A stretch of 64,000 bases of DNA from Stenotrophomonas rhizophila (GTDB lineage Bacteria > Pseudomonadota > Gammaproteobacteria > Xanthomonadales > Xanthomonadaceae), in assembly GCF_020857975.1 (NCBI RefSeq), contig NZ_JACWUO010000003.1:186001-250000 (forward strand), written 5' to 3'. Under the pieces are notes generated by a model. It was not told the origin of the DNA. It worked only from the letters and a program-made list of their open reading frames with translations, and searched no databases. The translations under genes and the position numbers were made by a program. This document shows, in pieces, positions 25,325-33,200 of the stretch (its first letter is position 1; every line of letters starts with the position of its first letter).

Positions 25325-25692
25325 GTGCCAAGCTGCGCAACATCGGCCCCAAGAGCGCGGCCTGGCTGCGCCAGGTCGGTCTGCGTACGCCCGAGGACCT
25401 GGTTGCCGCCGGCTCGGTCGGCGCCTTCGTCAAGGTCAAGCGCGCCGGCTTCAAGCCCAGCCTCAACCTGCTGTACTCGCTGGAAGGCGCCCTGCAGGAC
25501 TGCCACTGGCAGGAGTTGCCCGAAGCGCGCCGGATCGAACTGGTCGCCGCCTACGATGCGATCATCGCCGACAAGCCGCTGAAGAAGCCGCCGCCGGCCT
25601 CCGGCCCGGTCTACGACCGCACCGCCGAACGCATCGATGATGACGATGCCGGCGATGCGGCGCCGTTCGCGCTGGACGACGATACCGTCTGA
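25321..25692 (+). CDS. TfoX/Sxy C-terminal domain protein
   Basis: 123 residues. The first ~85 form the helix-hairpin-helix-like TfoX C-terminal domain (LRNIGPKSAAWLRQVGLRTPEDLVAAGSVGAF...). The tail (90-123) is Pro-rich then acidic (RIDDDDAGDAAPFALDDD). The TfoX N-terminal domain is absent, so this is not a full competence regulator. Stand-alone TfoX_C proteins are common and uncharacterised. It is coupled by ATGA overlap to fRMsr. Confidence 0.8.
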   Translation: MSAKLRNIGPKSAAWLRQVGLRTPEDLVAAGSVGAFVKVKRAGFKPSLNLLYSLEGALQDCHWQELPEARRIELVAAYDAIIADKPLKKPPPASGPVYDRTAERIDDDDAGDAAPFALDDDTV

Positions 25693-25701
25693 TCGGCAGG
25701 C

Positions 25702-25762
25702 GTACCGACCAACGGTCGGTACCTACCGGGGTTTGGCGTACCGGCCAACGGCCGGTACCTAC
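25702..25762. repeat. Two SMAG-type GTAG palindromes in tandem
   Basis: GTACCGACC-AAC-GGTCGGTAC+CTAC (25702-25726) and GTACCGGCC-AAC-GGCCGGTAC+CTAC (25738-25762) lie 36 bp apart in the same orientation, between the TfoX_C gene and the cobalamin riboswitch. Confidence 0.85.
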
Positions 25763-25816
25763 GGCTGCTGCCGTTCCAGCAGCTCGCCCCACCGCCGCCC
25801 GACCTCGCGTTCGGCG

Positions 25817-25845
25817 CTGATGCGGCGCCGACTTTGCTCTACACT
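25817..25845 (+). promoter_or_regulatory. Candidate promoter of the btuB leader
   Basis: CTGATG (25817-25822) and TACACT (25840-25845) have a 17-bp spacer. The box lies just upstream of the riboswitch. The -35 match is weak. Confidence 0.3.
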
Positions 25846-25855
25846 GCGCGCACTT

Positions 25856-26070
25856 TCAGGTGACCTGCGGCGCATGCCGGCAGGTTGAAACGGGAAGCCG
25901 GTGACGCATGGGCCCTGCCCGCCGCCACTCCGGCGCTGCCCCCGCAACGGTAAGCGTGGAAACACCGGGCAATCGACCACTGTGCTTCGGCATGGGAAGG
26001 CGCCTGGCACGATGGCCCCGCCATCGACCCGCAAGCCCGGAGACCGGCCTGGAAGACGACTGGTTGCGAT
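25856..26070 (+). promoter_or_regulatory. Cobalamin riboswitch controlling btuB
   Basis: The order of conserved blocks fits the B12 riboswitch: an aptamer start around TTTCAGGTGACC, AAACGGGAAGCCGGTGA, GCCGCCACTCCGGCGCTGCC, CCCGCAACGGTAA, and closing GCAAGCCCGGAGACCGGCCTG near 26031-26051 (the B12-box region). It ends about 120 nt before the btuB start. Adenosylcobalamin binding is expected to shut off receptor synthesis, most probably at translation because no terminator is visible. Confidence 0.88.
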
Positions 26071-26187
26071 GCGGCGGGCATGGCGGCGGCAAGCGGCGCC
26101 GTGCGTCCGCCCACCGTCGAAAGCCCCCTGCAGCGCCGCCATCCCCACCCCTTGCCGCGCGGGCGTGCGCGGTGCATGGAGTCATCG

Positions 26188-28029
26188 ATGAAGCTGCAGA
26201 ACCGAATCCTCACCCTGGCCGTGCTGTCCGCGCTGCCCCTGCTGGCCGCCGCACAGGACGATGCCACCGCGCTGGACCAGGTGCTGGTGACCGCCACCCG
26301 TACCCCGATCGCCCTGCAGGACAGCATTTCGCCGGCGCAGGTGATCGACCGCGCCGAGATCGAGCGCAGCCAGGCGCCATCGCTGCAGGACCTGCTGCGT
26401 GGCCGCGCCGGCATCAACCTCAACAACAGCGGCGGCCCGGGCAAGCAAAGCTCGCTGTTCCTGCGCGGCACCAACTCGGCCCACACCCTGGTGCTGGTCG
26501 ACGGGGTACGCATCAATACCGGCGACCTTGGCCTGGCCATGCTGCAGGACCTGCCGCTGGCGCAGATCGAGCGCATCGAAATCGTGCGCGGCCCGCAGTC
26601 CAGCCTGTACGGCGCCGACGCGATCGGCGGGGTGATCCAGATCTTCACCCGTCGCAACACCGGCAGCTTCGCCCCGCACCTGCAGCTGGGCGCCGGCAGC
26701 AACGGCCTGCGCGAAGCCAGCGGCGGCTTCGGCGGCAGCGGTGAGCGCGGCTGGTTCGGCACCGACATCGCCTACCAGCATACCGACGGCATCAATTCCT
26801 GCCGTGGCGATGCGGCCACCTTCGCCGGCTGTGGCGCCGACGAGCCCGACCGCGATGGCTACCGCAACCTGTCGATGAGCCTGCGCGGCGGCTATGCGCT
26901 GACCGATGCGCTGAGCGTGGAAGGCACCGCGCTGCGCGCCGAAGGCGAGAACCACTACGACGGCTACTACAACTATTCGGAAACGCTGCAGCAGGTGCTG
27001 GGCGGCAAGGTGGTGTATCGCCCCGGCGAGCGCTTCACCCTGACCGCCAACGTCGGCCGCGCCGACAACGAGTCGGACAACTACAACGGCAGCACCTGGC
27101 TGGGCGCGGCGCAGACCCACCGCGACAGCGCCTCGGTACAGGCCGATGTCGGCATCGCCGACGGCCAGCTGCTCAGTGCCGGCGTGGACTGGAGCCAGGA
27201 CAACCTGGACGGCAGCAGCACCGGCTACCTGGTCGACAACCGCGACAACACCGGCGTGTTCGTGCAGTACCAGGGCCGTTTCGGCGCCCACCAGCTGCAG
27301 GCCAGCGTGCGCAACGACGACAACCAGCAGTTCGGCAACCACACCACCGGCAGCCTGGGCTGGGGCATGGCACTGGGCGGCGGTTTCCGCCTCAACGCCA
27401 GCTACGGCACCGCGTTCAAGGCGCCGACCTTCAGCGACCTGTACGATCCGTGGAGCGGCGTGCCGGGGCTGGACCCGGAGAAGTCCAAGAGCGCCAACCT
27501 GGGCATCGCCCAGCAGGGCGACGGCTGGCGCTGGGGCCTGGATGTGTATGAAACCCGCATCGATGACCTGATCACCTATGACGCCACCACCTTCATGATG
27601 TCGCAGGTGGAAAAGGCCCGTATCCGCGGTGCCGAACTGACCGGCTCGATCAGCGTGGCCGGTTTCGACCTCAACGCACAGCTCAGCCACACCGACCCGC
27701 GCAACCGCACCGACGGCAGCGTGCAGTTCGACAACTGGCTGGCGCGCCGTGCGCAGAACACCGCCCGCCTGGACATCGACCGCAGCTTCGGCGGCTTCCG
27801 CGCCGGGGTGACCGCCAACGGTGCCGGCAAGCGCTACGACGATGCCGCCAACACGGTGCGCCTGGCCGGCTATGGCACCGTCGATCTGCGCCTGGAATAC
27901 GCGATCAGCCGCGACTGGTCGGTGCTGGGCCGGGTCAGCAACGTGTTCGACCGCCACTACGAAACGGTGGCCTGGTACAACCAGCCCGGCCGCGAGTACC
28001 GTCTGAGCGTGCGTTACCAGCCCAAATGA
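26188..28029 (+). CDS. btuB: TonB-dependent vitamin B12 receptor BtuB
   Basis: 613 residues. The signal peptide MKLQNRILTLAVLSALPLLAAAQ is followed by the TonB box LDQVLVTATRTP. The plug has SLQDLLRGRAGINLNNSGGPGKQSSLFLRGTNSAHTLVLVDGVRIN and RIEIVRGPQSSLYGADAIGGVIQIFTR, the BtuB subfamily pattern. A barrel of about 450 residues follows, whose last strand reads EYRLSVRYQPK rather than ending in Phe. The size is normal for BtuB. GGAG precedes ATG 26188, favoured over ATG 26176. The upstream cobalamin riboswitch assigns the ligand. No other cobalamin genes follow. Confidence 0.92.
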   Translation: MKLQNRILTLAVLSALPLLAAAQDDATALDQVLVTATRTPIALQDSISPAQVIDRAEIERSQAPSLQDLLRGRAGINLNNSGGPGKQSSLFLRGTNSAHTLVLVDGVRINTGDLGLAMLQDLPLAQIERIEIVRGPQSSLYGADAIGGVIQIFTRRNTGSFAPHLQLGAGSNGLREASGGFGGSGERGWFGTDIAYQHTDGINSCRGDAATFAGCGADEPDRDGYRNLSMSLRGGYALTDALSVEGTALRAEGENHYDGYYNYSETLQQVLGGKVVYRPGERFTLTANVGRADNESDNYNGSTWLGAAQTHRDSASVQADVGIADGQLLSAGVDWSQDNLDGSSTGYLVDNRDNTGVFVQYQGRFGAHQLQASVRNDDNQQFGNHTTGSLGWGMALGGGFRLNASYGTAFKAPTFSDLYDPWSGVPGLDPEKSKSANLGIAQQGDGWRWGLDVYETRIDDLITYDATTFMMSQVEKARIRGAELTGSISVAGFDLNAQLSHTDPRNRTDGSVQFDNWLARRAQNTARLDIDRSFGGFRAGVTANGAGKRYDDAANTVRLAGYGTVDLRLEYAISRDWSVLGRVSNVFDRHYETVAWYNQPGREYRLSVRYQPK

Positions 28030-28035
28030 GGCGCC

Positions 28036-28060
28036 GGGACGGCGGTACCGCCGCCGTCCC
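28036..28060. terminator. GC-rich hairpin after btuB
   Basis: GGGACGGCGG-TACCG-CCGCCGTCCC is a perfect 10-bp stem directly after the btuB stop, without a T-run. It is likely a 3'-end stabiliser or rho-type end. Confidence 0.5.
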
Positions 28061-28071
28061 ACCCGAAGCGG

Positions 28072-28128
28072 GTGCCGACCGCTGGTCGGTACACGTTCGC
28101 CCGCTAGGTGCCGACCGTTGGTCGGCAC
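28072..28128. repeat. Two SMAG-type palindromes
   Basis: GTGCCGACC-GCT-GGTCGGTAC (28072-28092) and AGGTGCCGACC-GTT-GGTCGGCAC (around 28105-28128). The second is preceded by CTAG instead of GTAG. They lie between convergent btuB and gph. Confidence 0.75.
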
Positions 28129-28141
28129 ACTGCCCAACGCG

Positions 28142-28804
28142 TCACAGCGCCAGCAACTCGCGCAGGTCATCCACCACCGCCACCGCCTCGACGTTGTCCA
28201 GGTCCAGGCCGCGCGGATACCCATAGCGCACCAGCGCCACCGGCATGCCCGCCTCCACCGCGGCGCGGTAATCGGTGATCGAATCGCCCACCATCAAGGC
28301 CGCCTCGGCGGCCACGCCGAACTGCGCGGCGATATGCCGCAACGGCGCGCCGCTGGGCTTGCGCTCGGGCAGCGAATCGCCGCCCAGTACCAGCGCGAAG
28401 TGTTCCTGCAGGCCGAAGTGCTGCAGCAGCGGCGCCACCAGTGCCGACGGCTTGTTGGTACAGATCGCCAGGATCACCTGCCGCTCGCGCAACGCGGCCA
28501 ACGTCTCGGCCACGCCTTCGAACAACTGCGGGCTGCGCAACAGGCACGCCTGGTAATGCTGCATGAAACCCGGCATCACCCTGTCCAGATCGATAGCGCT
28601 GCCGGCCGCGTCGAACGCCTGCTCGACCAGCCGCCGCACGCCATCGCCGATCCAGGTCAGCACCGTCGCCTCGGGCACGCGCGGCAGCTGCCAGTCCTGC
28701 AGCGTGCGGTTCAGCGCTTCGGCGATATCGGCGGCGCTGTCCACCAGCGTGCCATCCAGATCGAACACCACCAACGGATACGGGTAGGACAAGGTACGGC
28801 TCAC
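28142..28804 (-). CDS. gph: Phosphoglycolate phosphatase (HAD family)
   Basis: 220 residues. The HAD nucleophile motif is VVFDLDGTLVDS (D15, D17), motif II is AICTNKPSAL, and motifs III/IV are RKPSGAPL with MVGDSITDYRAA. It removes 2-phosphoglycolate formed during DNA repair or oxidative damage. Its start overlaps the stop of the upstream LysR gene (ATGA), so they form one transcript. That coupling is unusual for gph, which more often sits with ubiG or trpE. Confidence 0.88.
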   Translation of the reverse strand: MSRTLSYPYPLVVFDLDGTLVDSAADIAEALNRTLQDWQLPRVPEATVLTWIGDGVRRLVEQAFDAAGSAIDLDRVMPGFMQHYQACLLRSPQLFEGVAETLAALRERQVILAICTNKPSALVAPLLQHFGLQEHFALVLGGDSLPERKPSGAPLRHIAAQFGVAAEAALMVGDSITDYRAAVEAGMPVALVRYGYPRGLDLDNVEAVAVVDDLRELLAL

Positions 28805-29763
28805 TTCGACGGCGTGGGGCCGCCCAGTGTAACGGTGCCGGCCGGCGCGCCGACCGCGAGCGGATCATCGTCGCCGAACGGGTCACCGGCGAAACGTTCC
28901 ACCAGGTAGTCCAGGAAGCTGCGCATGATCGCCGGCAGCTGCCGACGCGAGGCGTACACCGCGTGGATGCCCATTTCCTCCAGCGCGTATTCGGGCAGCA
29001 GCGCCACCAGCTCGCCACGGCGCAGGTACGGCGCCACCTGGTAGCTGGGCAGCATCGCGACGCCGGCACCGGCGCGCACCGCCTCCAGCAGCAACGAGGC
29101 CTCATTGGCACTGATGCTGCCACCCACCGCCACCGCGATCGCACGCCCACCGCGCTGCAGCTGCCATACGCTCTTGCCGACATAGTGGTGGGTCAGGCAA
29201 TTGTGCCGGGCCAGCTCTTCGGCGCTGGTCGGCGTGCCATGCCGGGCCAGGTAGGCCGGTGCGGCGCACAGCAGCGACCGGCAGGTGGCCAGCCGGCGCG
29301 CGATCAGGGCCGGGTCGATCGCGCGCGAAATACGTACCGCCACATCCACCCGCTCCTCCACCAGGTTGACCAGCCGGTCCACCGCCAGCAGTTCGACCCG
29401 CGCCAGCGGATAGCGCTGGACGAAGCCGGCCACGGCGGCGGCAACGTGGCTCTGCCCGAACGAGACGCTGCTGGTGACCCGGATCAGCCCGTGCGGTTCG
29501 GGGTTGTCGCTGGCCAGTTCGCCGCGCAGCTCATCGCCGATCGCCAGCATCTGGCGGAAGCGCAACAGCGCCGCCTCGCCCGGGCCGGTCAGGCTGATCC
29601 GGCGCGTGGTCCGGTGCAGCAGCCGCGCGCCCAGCCAGCGTTCTACCTCGGCCAGGTAGCGGGTGACCATCGCCCGCGACATCTCCAGCGCCTCGGCCGC
29701 CGCGGTCAGGCTGCCGCGCTCGACCACTTCGACGAACACATTCATGGCGGTCATCCGGTCCAT
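28801..29763 (-). CDS. LysR-family transcriptional regulator
   Basis: 320 residues. The N-terminal winged helix-turn-helix (MTAMNVFVEVVERGSLTAAAEALEMSRAMVTRYLAEVE) belongs to the LysR group with R-R-x-S-L-T-pattern ends. The C-terminal periplasmic-binding-like effector domain runs from about 95 to 300. An Asp/Pro-rich tail follows. It is divergent from the NAD(P)-binding protein gene, the usual layout for a regulator and its target, and is coupled to gph downstream. Confidence 0.88.
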   Translation of the reverse strand: MDRMTAMNVFVEVVERGSLTAAAEALEMSRAMVTRYLAEVERWLGARLLHRTTRRISLTGPGEAALLRFRQMLAIGDELRGELASDNPEPHGLIRVTSSVSFGQSHVAAAVAGFVQRYPLARVELLAVDRLVNLVEERVDVAVRISRAIDPALIARRLATCRSLLCAAPAYLARHGTPTSAEELARHNCLTHHYVGKSVWQLQRGGRAIAVAVGGSISANEASLLLEAVRAGAGVAMLPSYQVAPYLRRGELVALLPEYALEEMGIHAVYASRRQLPAIMRSFLDYLVERFAGDPFGDDDPLAVGAPAGTVTLGGPTPSK

Positions 29764-29795
29764 CTGCTCGATCCATGCAACAAATTAGGCCGTTA

Positions 29796-29811
29796 TACGG
29801 GATTTTTCGTA
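29796..29811. promoter_or_regulatory. Candidate LysR-type operator
   Basis: TACG-N8-CGTA (29796-29811) lies within an AT-rich stretch of the 97-bp divergent gap between the LysR gene and the NAD(P)-binding protein gene. It is a short symmetric motif in the expected place. Confidence 0.3.
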
Positions 29812-29860
29812 CTATTTCAGGCGCATATGCTGGGCGTCCTTCCTCAACGGACCTGCCCCC

Positions 29861-30499
29861 ATGAAAATCGCCCTCGTTGGTGCCACCGGCAACATCGGCC
29901 GTGAAATCGCCCGCCAGGCCCTCGCCCGCGGCCACCAGGTGACCGCCATCGTCCGCCGCGAAACCGACCTGCCGGCCGAACTGGACGGTGCTCGCCTGGC
30001 CGTGGCCGCGCTGGACGACACCGACGCCCTGGCCGCGGTGATTGCCGGCCACGACGTGCTGGCCAGCGCGTTCGGCCCGCGCCCGGGCGATGCGCCCGAC
30101 ACGGTCACCACCGTCAGCGCCGCGCTGGTCCAGGCCGCCCGCCAGGCGCACGTGCCGCGCTTCATCATGGTCGGCGGTGCCGGCAGCCTGGAAGTGGCCC
30201 CGGGCGTGCAGCTGGTGGATACCGAGGGCTTCCCGGACGCCTACAAGCCGGTCGCGCTGGCCGCGCGCGCAACGCTGGCGCAGCTGCGCGGCGTCGACGA
30301 CCTGGACTGGACCTTCTACTCGCCGGCCGCGGAAATCGGCCCCGGCCCGCAGCGCGGCGGCTTCCGCACCCAGGCCCGCAACTTCCTGGTCGGCGCCGAC
30401 GGCCACAGCCGGATCAGCTATCCCGACTACGCCGACGCCTTCGTCAGCGAAATCGAACAGCCGCAGTACCTGCGCCAGATCGCGACGGCGGCGTATTGA
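29861..30499 (+). CDS. NAD(P)-binding (NmrA/SDR-type) protein
   Basis: 212 residues. The Rossmann motif GATGNIG (7-13) is at the N-terminus. HDVLASAFGPRPGD, FIMVGGAGSLEV and a DWTFYSPAAEIGPGPQRGGFRT segment match the atypical SDR group containing NmrA-like and flavin-reductase-like proteins. There is no signal peptide. It is probably the target of the divergent LysR regulator. Substrate unknown; quinone or NAD(P)H-dependent redox sensing is a common role of relatives. Confidence 0.8.
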   Translation: MKIALVGATGNIGREIARQALARGHQVTAIVRRETDLPAELDGARLAVAALDDTDALAAVIAGHDVLASAFGPRPGDAPDTVTTVSAALVQAARQAHVPRFIMVGGAGSLEVAPGVQLVDTEGFPDAYKPVALAARATLAQLRGVDDLDWTFYSPAAEIGPGPQRGGFRTQARNFLVGADGHSRISYPDYADAFVSEIEQPQYLRQIATAAY

Positions 30500-30510
30500 A
30501 GCAGCCGACG

Positions 30511-30538
30511 GGTAAGCCGAGCTTGGCTCGGCTCTACC
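30511..30538. repeat. SMAG-like palindrome
   Basis: AAGCCGAGC-TT-GGCTCGGCT flanked by GGT and CTACC, between the NAD(P)-binding protein gene and the metallo-hydrolase gene. Confidence 0.65.
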
Positions 30539-30564
30539 CCCGTCCCCGCACAGGAGTTCCTGCC

Positions 30565-31482
30565 ATGCCGAACCTCTCCCGCACCACCCTGGCCCTGGCG
30601 CTGGCCATCGGCACGGCGCTTGGCGTGACCGTCGCCAGCATCGACCACGCCGCCGCTGCCACCAGCACCCGACAGCGCGCGCTGCAGGTGCAGCCCTACC
30701 ATCCCGGCGACAAGGCCCTGTTCGCCGTCGCCTCGACGCTGGTCACCGGCCAGCACGACGCGATACTGGTCGATGCCCAGTTCGCCGCCGCCGACGCGGC
30801 CCAGCTGGTGCAGCGCATCCGCGATGCCGGCAAGCGCCTAACCACCATCTACATCAGCCATGGCGACCCCGACTACTACTTCGGCCTGGCCACCCTGCAC
30901 GATGCCTTCCCCGACGCGCGCATCGTTGCCACCGCCCAGACCGTGGCCCACATCAACGCCACCCAGGCCGGCAAACTCGCGTACTGGGGCCCACAGATGG
31001 GCGCCGACAAACCCGCGCGCATTGTCATTCCCGAGATCCTGGACGGCGACAGCCTCAACCTCGAAGGCCAGGCCATCCAGATCATCGGCCTGGACGGCCC
31101 CACCCCGGACCGCAGCGTGCTGTGGATTCCCGCCCTGCGTACCGTACTGGGCGGCATCCCTGTCGTGGCCGGCGAACACGTGTGGATGGCCGACACCCAG
31201 GGCGCGCAATCGCATGCCGACTGGTTGAAGACCCTGGCCACGATCAAGGCGCTGCACCCCACCCGCGTCATCCCGGGCCACTACGCCCGCGGATCGAAAC
31301 TCGACGTCAGCGCGATCGATTTCACCAGCGCCTACATCCGCGCGTTCGATGAAGAAGCGGCACGCAGCAAGGATGCCGATGCGTTGATCGCCGCAATGAA
31401 AAAGCGTTACCCGACCCTGCAGGGCGTGGGTTCGTTGGAGATCAGTGCGAAGGTTGCGAAGGCGGAAATGCAGTGGCCGTGA
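30565..31482 (+). CDS. Exported metallo-beta-lactamase-fold protein with altered metal motif
   Basis: 305 residues. The signal peptide (MPNLSRTTLALALAIGTALG, about 1-32) is followed by an MBL fold: a TLVTGQHDAILVDAQ strand pair and IYISHGDPDYYFG (98-107) where HxHxDH would be expected. Only H99 and D103 are kept and the second and last His are replaced. GIPVVAGEHVWM and VIPGHYARG (a later ligand His) remain. This SHGDPDYYFG variant recurs in a family of secreted MBL-fold proteins, so it may bind metal differently rather than be dead. It may be co-transcribed with the NAD(P)-binding gene 66 bp upstream. Confidence 0.75.
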   Translation: MPNLSRTTLALALAIGTALGVTVASIDHAAAATSTRQRALQVQPYHPGDKALFAVASTLVTGQHDAILVDAQFAAADAAQLVQRIRDAGKRLTTIYISHGDPDYYFGLATLHDAFPDARIVATAQTVAHINATQAGKLAYWGPQMGADKPARIVIPEILDGDSLNLEGQAIQIIGLDGPTPDRSVLWIPALRTVLGGIPVVAGEHVWMADTQGAQSHADWLKTLATIKALHPTRVIPGHYARGSKLDVSAIDFTSAYIRAFDEEAARSKDADALIAAMKKRYPTLQGVGSLEISAKVAKAEMQWP

Positions 31483-31576
31483 TGGCGTGACAAGCAGCAG
31501 AGGAAAGCGATGTAACGCGTCAAAGAAAATGCGCCGCGTTGGTTTTTGTCATGCCACAACAGAACGTTGACAGAGC

Positions 31577-31606
31577 ATCGGCAGTCGATCGGGATGCGAC
31601 CCTACC
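31577..31606 (-). repeat. Solo terminus of the 145-bp GGTAGGGTCG element
   Basis: These 30 bp, read on the minus strand, are identical to the left end of the elements arrayed at 35056-35628 (GGTAGGGTCGCATCCCGATC and so on, ending CTGCCGAT). No right half is adjacent, so this is a solo end or a remnant. The 391-bp gap 31483-31873 otherwise holds the structured repeat at 31710-31800. Confidence 0.8.
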
Positions 31607-31709
31607 AAATAGAATTTTCCGAGCACGATAGGCATGACGTGCACGATGAGCATTGAGCGAATGTCGCCGTTGCCCGCCCCAACGCGCCGACCGGGTGTCA
31701 GGGGGTGAT

Positions 31710-31800
31710 GCGGGTGGGTTGGCGGGACCGTTGGGCGCCATGCATGGCGCTCACGAGCCTACACGGACGTACTTGCGGCGTGGGTCGCCAACCCGCCCGC
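31710..31800. repeat. Large structured intergenic repeat
   Basis: Outer arms GCGGGTGGGTTGGCG (from 31710) and CGCCAACCCGCCCGC (ending 31800) pair almost perfectly. Between them lie an inner hairpin GGGCGCC-ATGCAT-GGCGCTC and the segment GAGCCTACACGGACGTACTT. This block resembles a dispersed motif I recall from xanthomonad intergenic regions. It may be an RNA structure or a mobile repeat. It sits downstream of convergent genes. Confidence 0.55.
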
Positions 31801-31873
31801 GCGCCCCAGCCCCTAAGCAGGCACGCCCCAACGCACTGGCTCTTAGCTTTTAGCTATTCGCTACAAGCGAAAA

Positions 31874-32956
31874 TCAATCATCATCCAGATGATCAAACAA
31901 CCCCGGCTGGCTTACCGCCTCGCGCTCGCGGAAACCGCCCAGGCCCACGCCCACCAGCCGGTAACGCGTCTCCGCCGGCAGATCCACCCGCGCCCGCAGC
32001 GCCAGTGCGATATCGCGCAGTTCCTCCAGCGTTTCCGGTGGCGACTCCGGGGTAAAGCTGCGCGTGATGATCCGGAACTGGGAGGTCTTCAACTTCAGCA
32101 CCACCGTATGCCCCACCCGCTCGGTCTTCCGCGTCGCCTGCCAGGTCTTCCCGGCCAACCGCACGATCGCCGCCTCCAGCGCTTCCAATGGCAGATCCTC
32201 GGCGAAGGTATCTTCCGAGGAAATCGACTGCACCGGCTGGTCCGGCTCCACCGCGCGCTCATCCACACCGCGCGCGCGGTTGTACAGGCGCGTCCCGAAA
32301 CTGCCGAACCGCGCTTCCAGCTGCTCCAGCGGCAACGCGCGCAGATCGCCCACCGTGACGATGCCCAGCTCGGCCAGCTTGGCCTCCATCACCTTGCCCA
32401 CCCCCGGCACCCGGTTCACCGGCAACGGCGTCAGAAACTGCTCCACCCGGTGCGGCGGCACCACGAACTGCCCGTCGGGCTTGCGCCAATCCGAGGCGAT
32501 CTTGGCCAGGAACTTGTTCGGCGCGATCCCCGCCGACGCCGTCAACCGGGTTTCCTCGCGGATCTGCGCACGGATCTGCTCGGCGATCTCGGTGGCCACG
32601 GCCATCCCGCCCTTGTGCACCGTCACGTCCAGGTAGGCCTCGTCCAGCGACAACGGCTCCACCAGATCGGTATGCCGCAGGAAAATCTCGCGCACCTGCC
32701 GCGACACCGCCTTGTAACGCACGAAATCGGGCGGCACGAACACCGCATCCGGGCACAAGCGTTCGGCCCGCAACGCCGGCATCGCCGAACGTACCCCGAA
32801 CACGCGCGCCTCGTAGGACGCCGCGCACACCACCGAGCGCGCGCCCTTCCATGCCACCACCACCGGCCTGCCGCGCAGCGACGGATCGTCGCGCTGCTCC
32901 ACCGACGCGTAGAACGCGTCCATGTCCACGTGAATGATTTTGCGGAGAGCGGGCAC
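31874..32956 (-). CDS. dinB: DNA polymerase IV
   Basis: 360 residues. The Y-family lesion-bypass polymerase has catalytic carboxylates D11/D13 (HVDMDAFYASVE) and the SLDEAYLDV pair near 104-105. GIAPNKFLAKIASDWRKPDGQ, the helix-hairpin-helix RVPGVGKVMEAKL and the little-finger domain SSEDTFAEDL follow. The C-terminus carries a clamp-binding motif QPGLF at about 350-354. It is made in DNA damage and in stationary phase. No LexA box is evident to me in the upstream region. It is divergent from fabA. Confidence 0.93.
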   Translation of the reverse strand: MPALRKIIHVDMDAFYASVEQRDDPSLRGRPVVVAWKGARSVVCAASYEARVFGVRSAMPALRAERLCPDAVFVPPDFVRYKAVSRQVREIFLRHTDLVEPLSLDEAYLDVTVHKGGMAVATEIAEQIRAQIREETRLTASAGIAPNKFLAKIASDWRKPDGQFVVPPHRVEQFLTPLPVNRVPGVGKVMEAKLAELGIVTVGDLRALPLEQLEARFGSFGTRLYNRARGVDERAVEPDQPVQSISSEDTFAEDLPLEALEAAIVRLAGKTWQATRKTERVGHTVVLKLKTSQFRIITRSFTPESPPETLEELRDIALALRARVDLPAETRYRLVGVGLGGFREREAVSQPGLFDHLDDD

Positions 32957-33050
32957 GGCGGAAAGGACTCAGGCCTGGAACGGCGGGATCAGATGAACAA
33001 GATTACAGCCACACGCCTGGGTATGGTCTTTTCATAACAACGACATGCGT

Positions 33051-33065
33051 TTTTCAAGCTGAAAA
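33051..33065. promoter_or_regulatory. Candidate operator upstream of fabA
   Basis: TTTTCA-AGC-TGAAAA is a perfect inverted repeat in the dinB-fabA gap, about 140 bp before the fabA start. It is a plausible binding site for a fatty-acid regulator, but it does not match the E. coli FabR or FadR consensus closely. Confidence 0.35.
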
Positions 33066-33200
33066 CACTACGCCGGCGTACGGTTAAAACGTTTGATTGA
33101 ATCACCTTTCCTCTGCACTCTTGAGCACTTGTATCCCAGCAAGATAGCCGACCAATGGCCGGCTTCACCCGATGGCAACTTCCTCAGGATTGCGTTTTCC

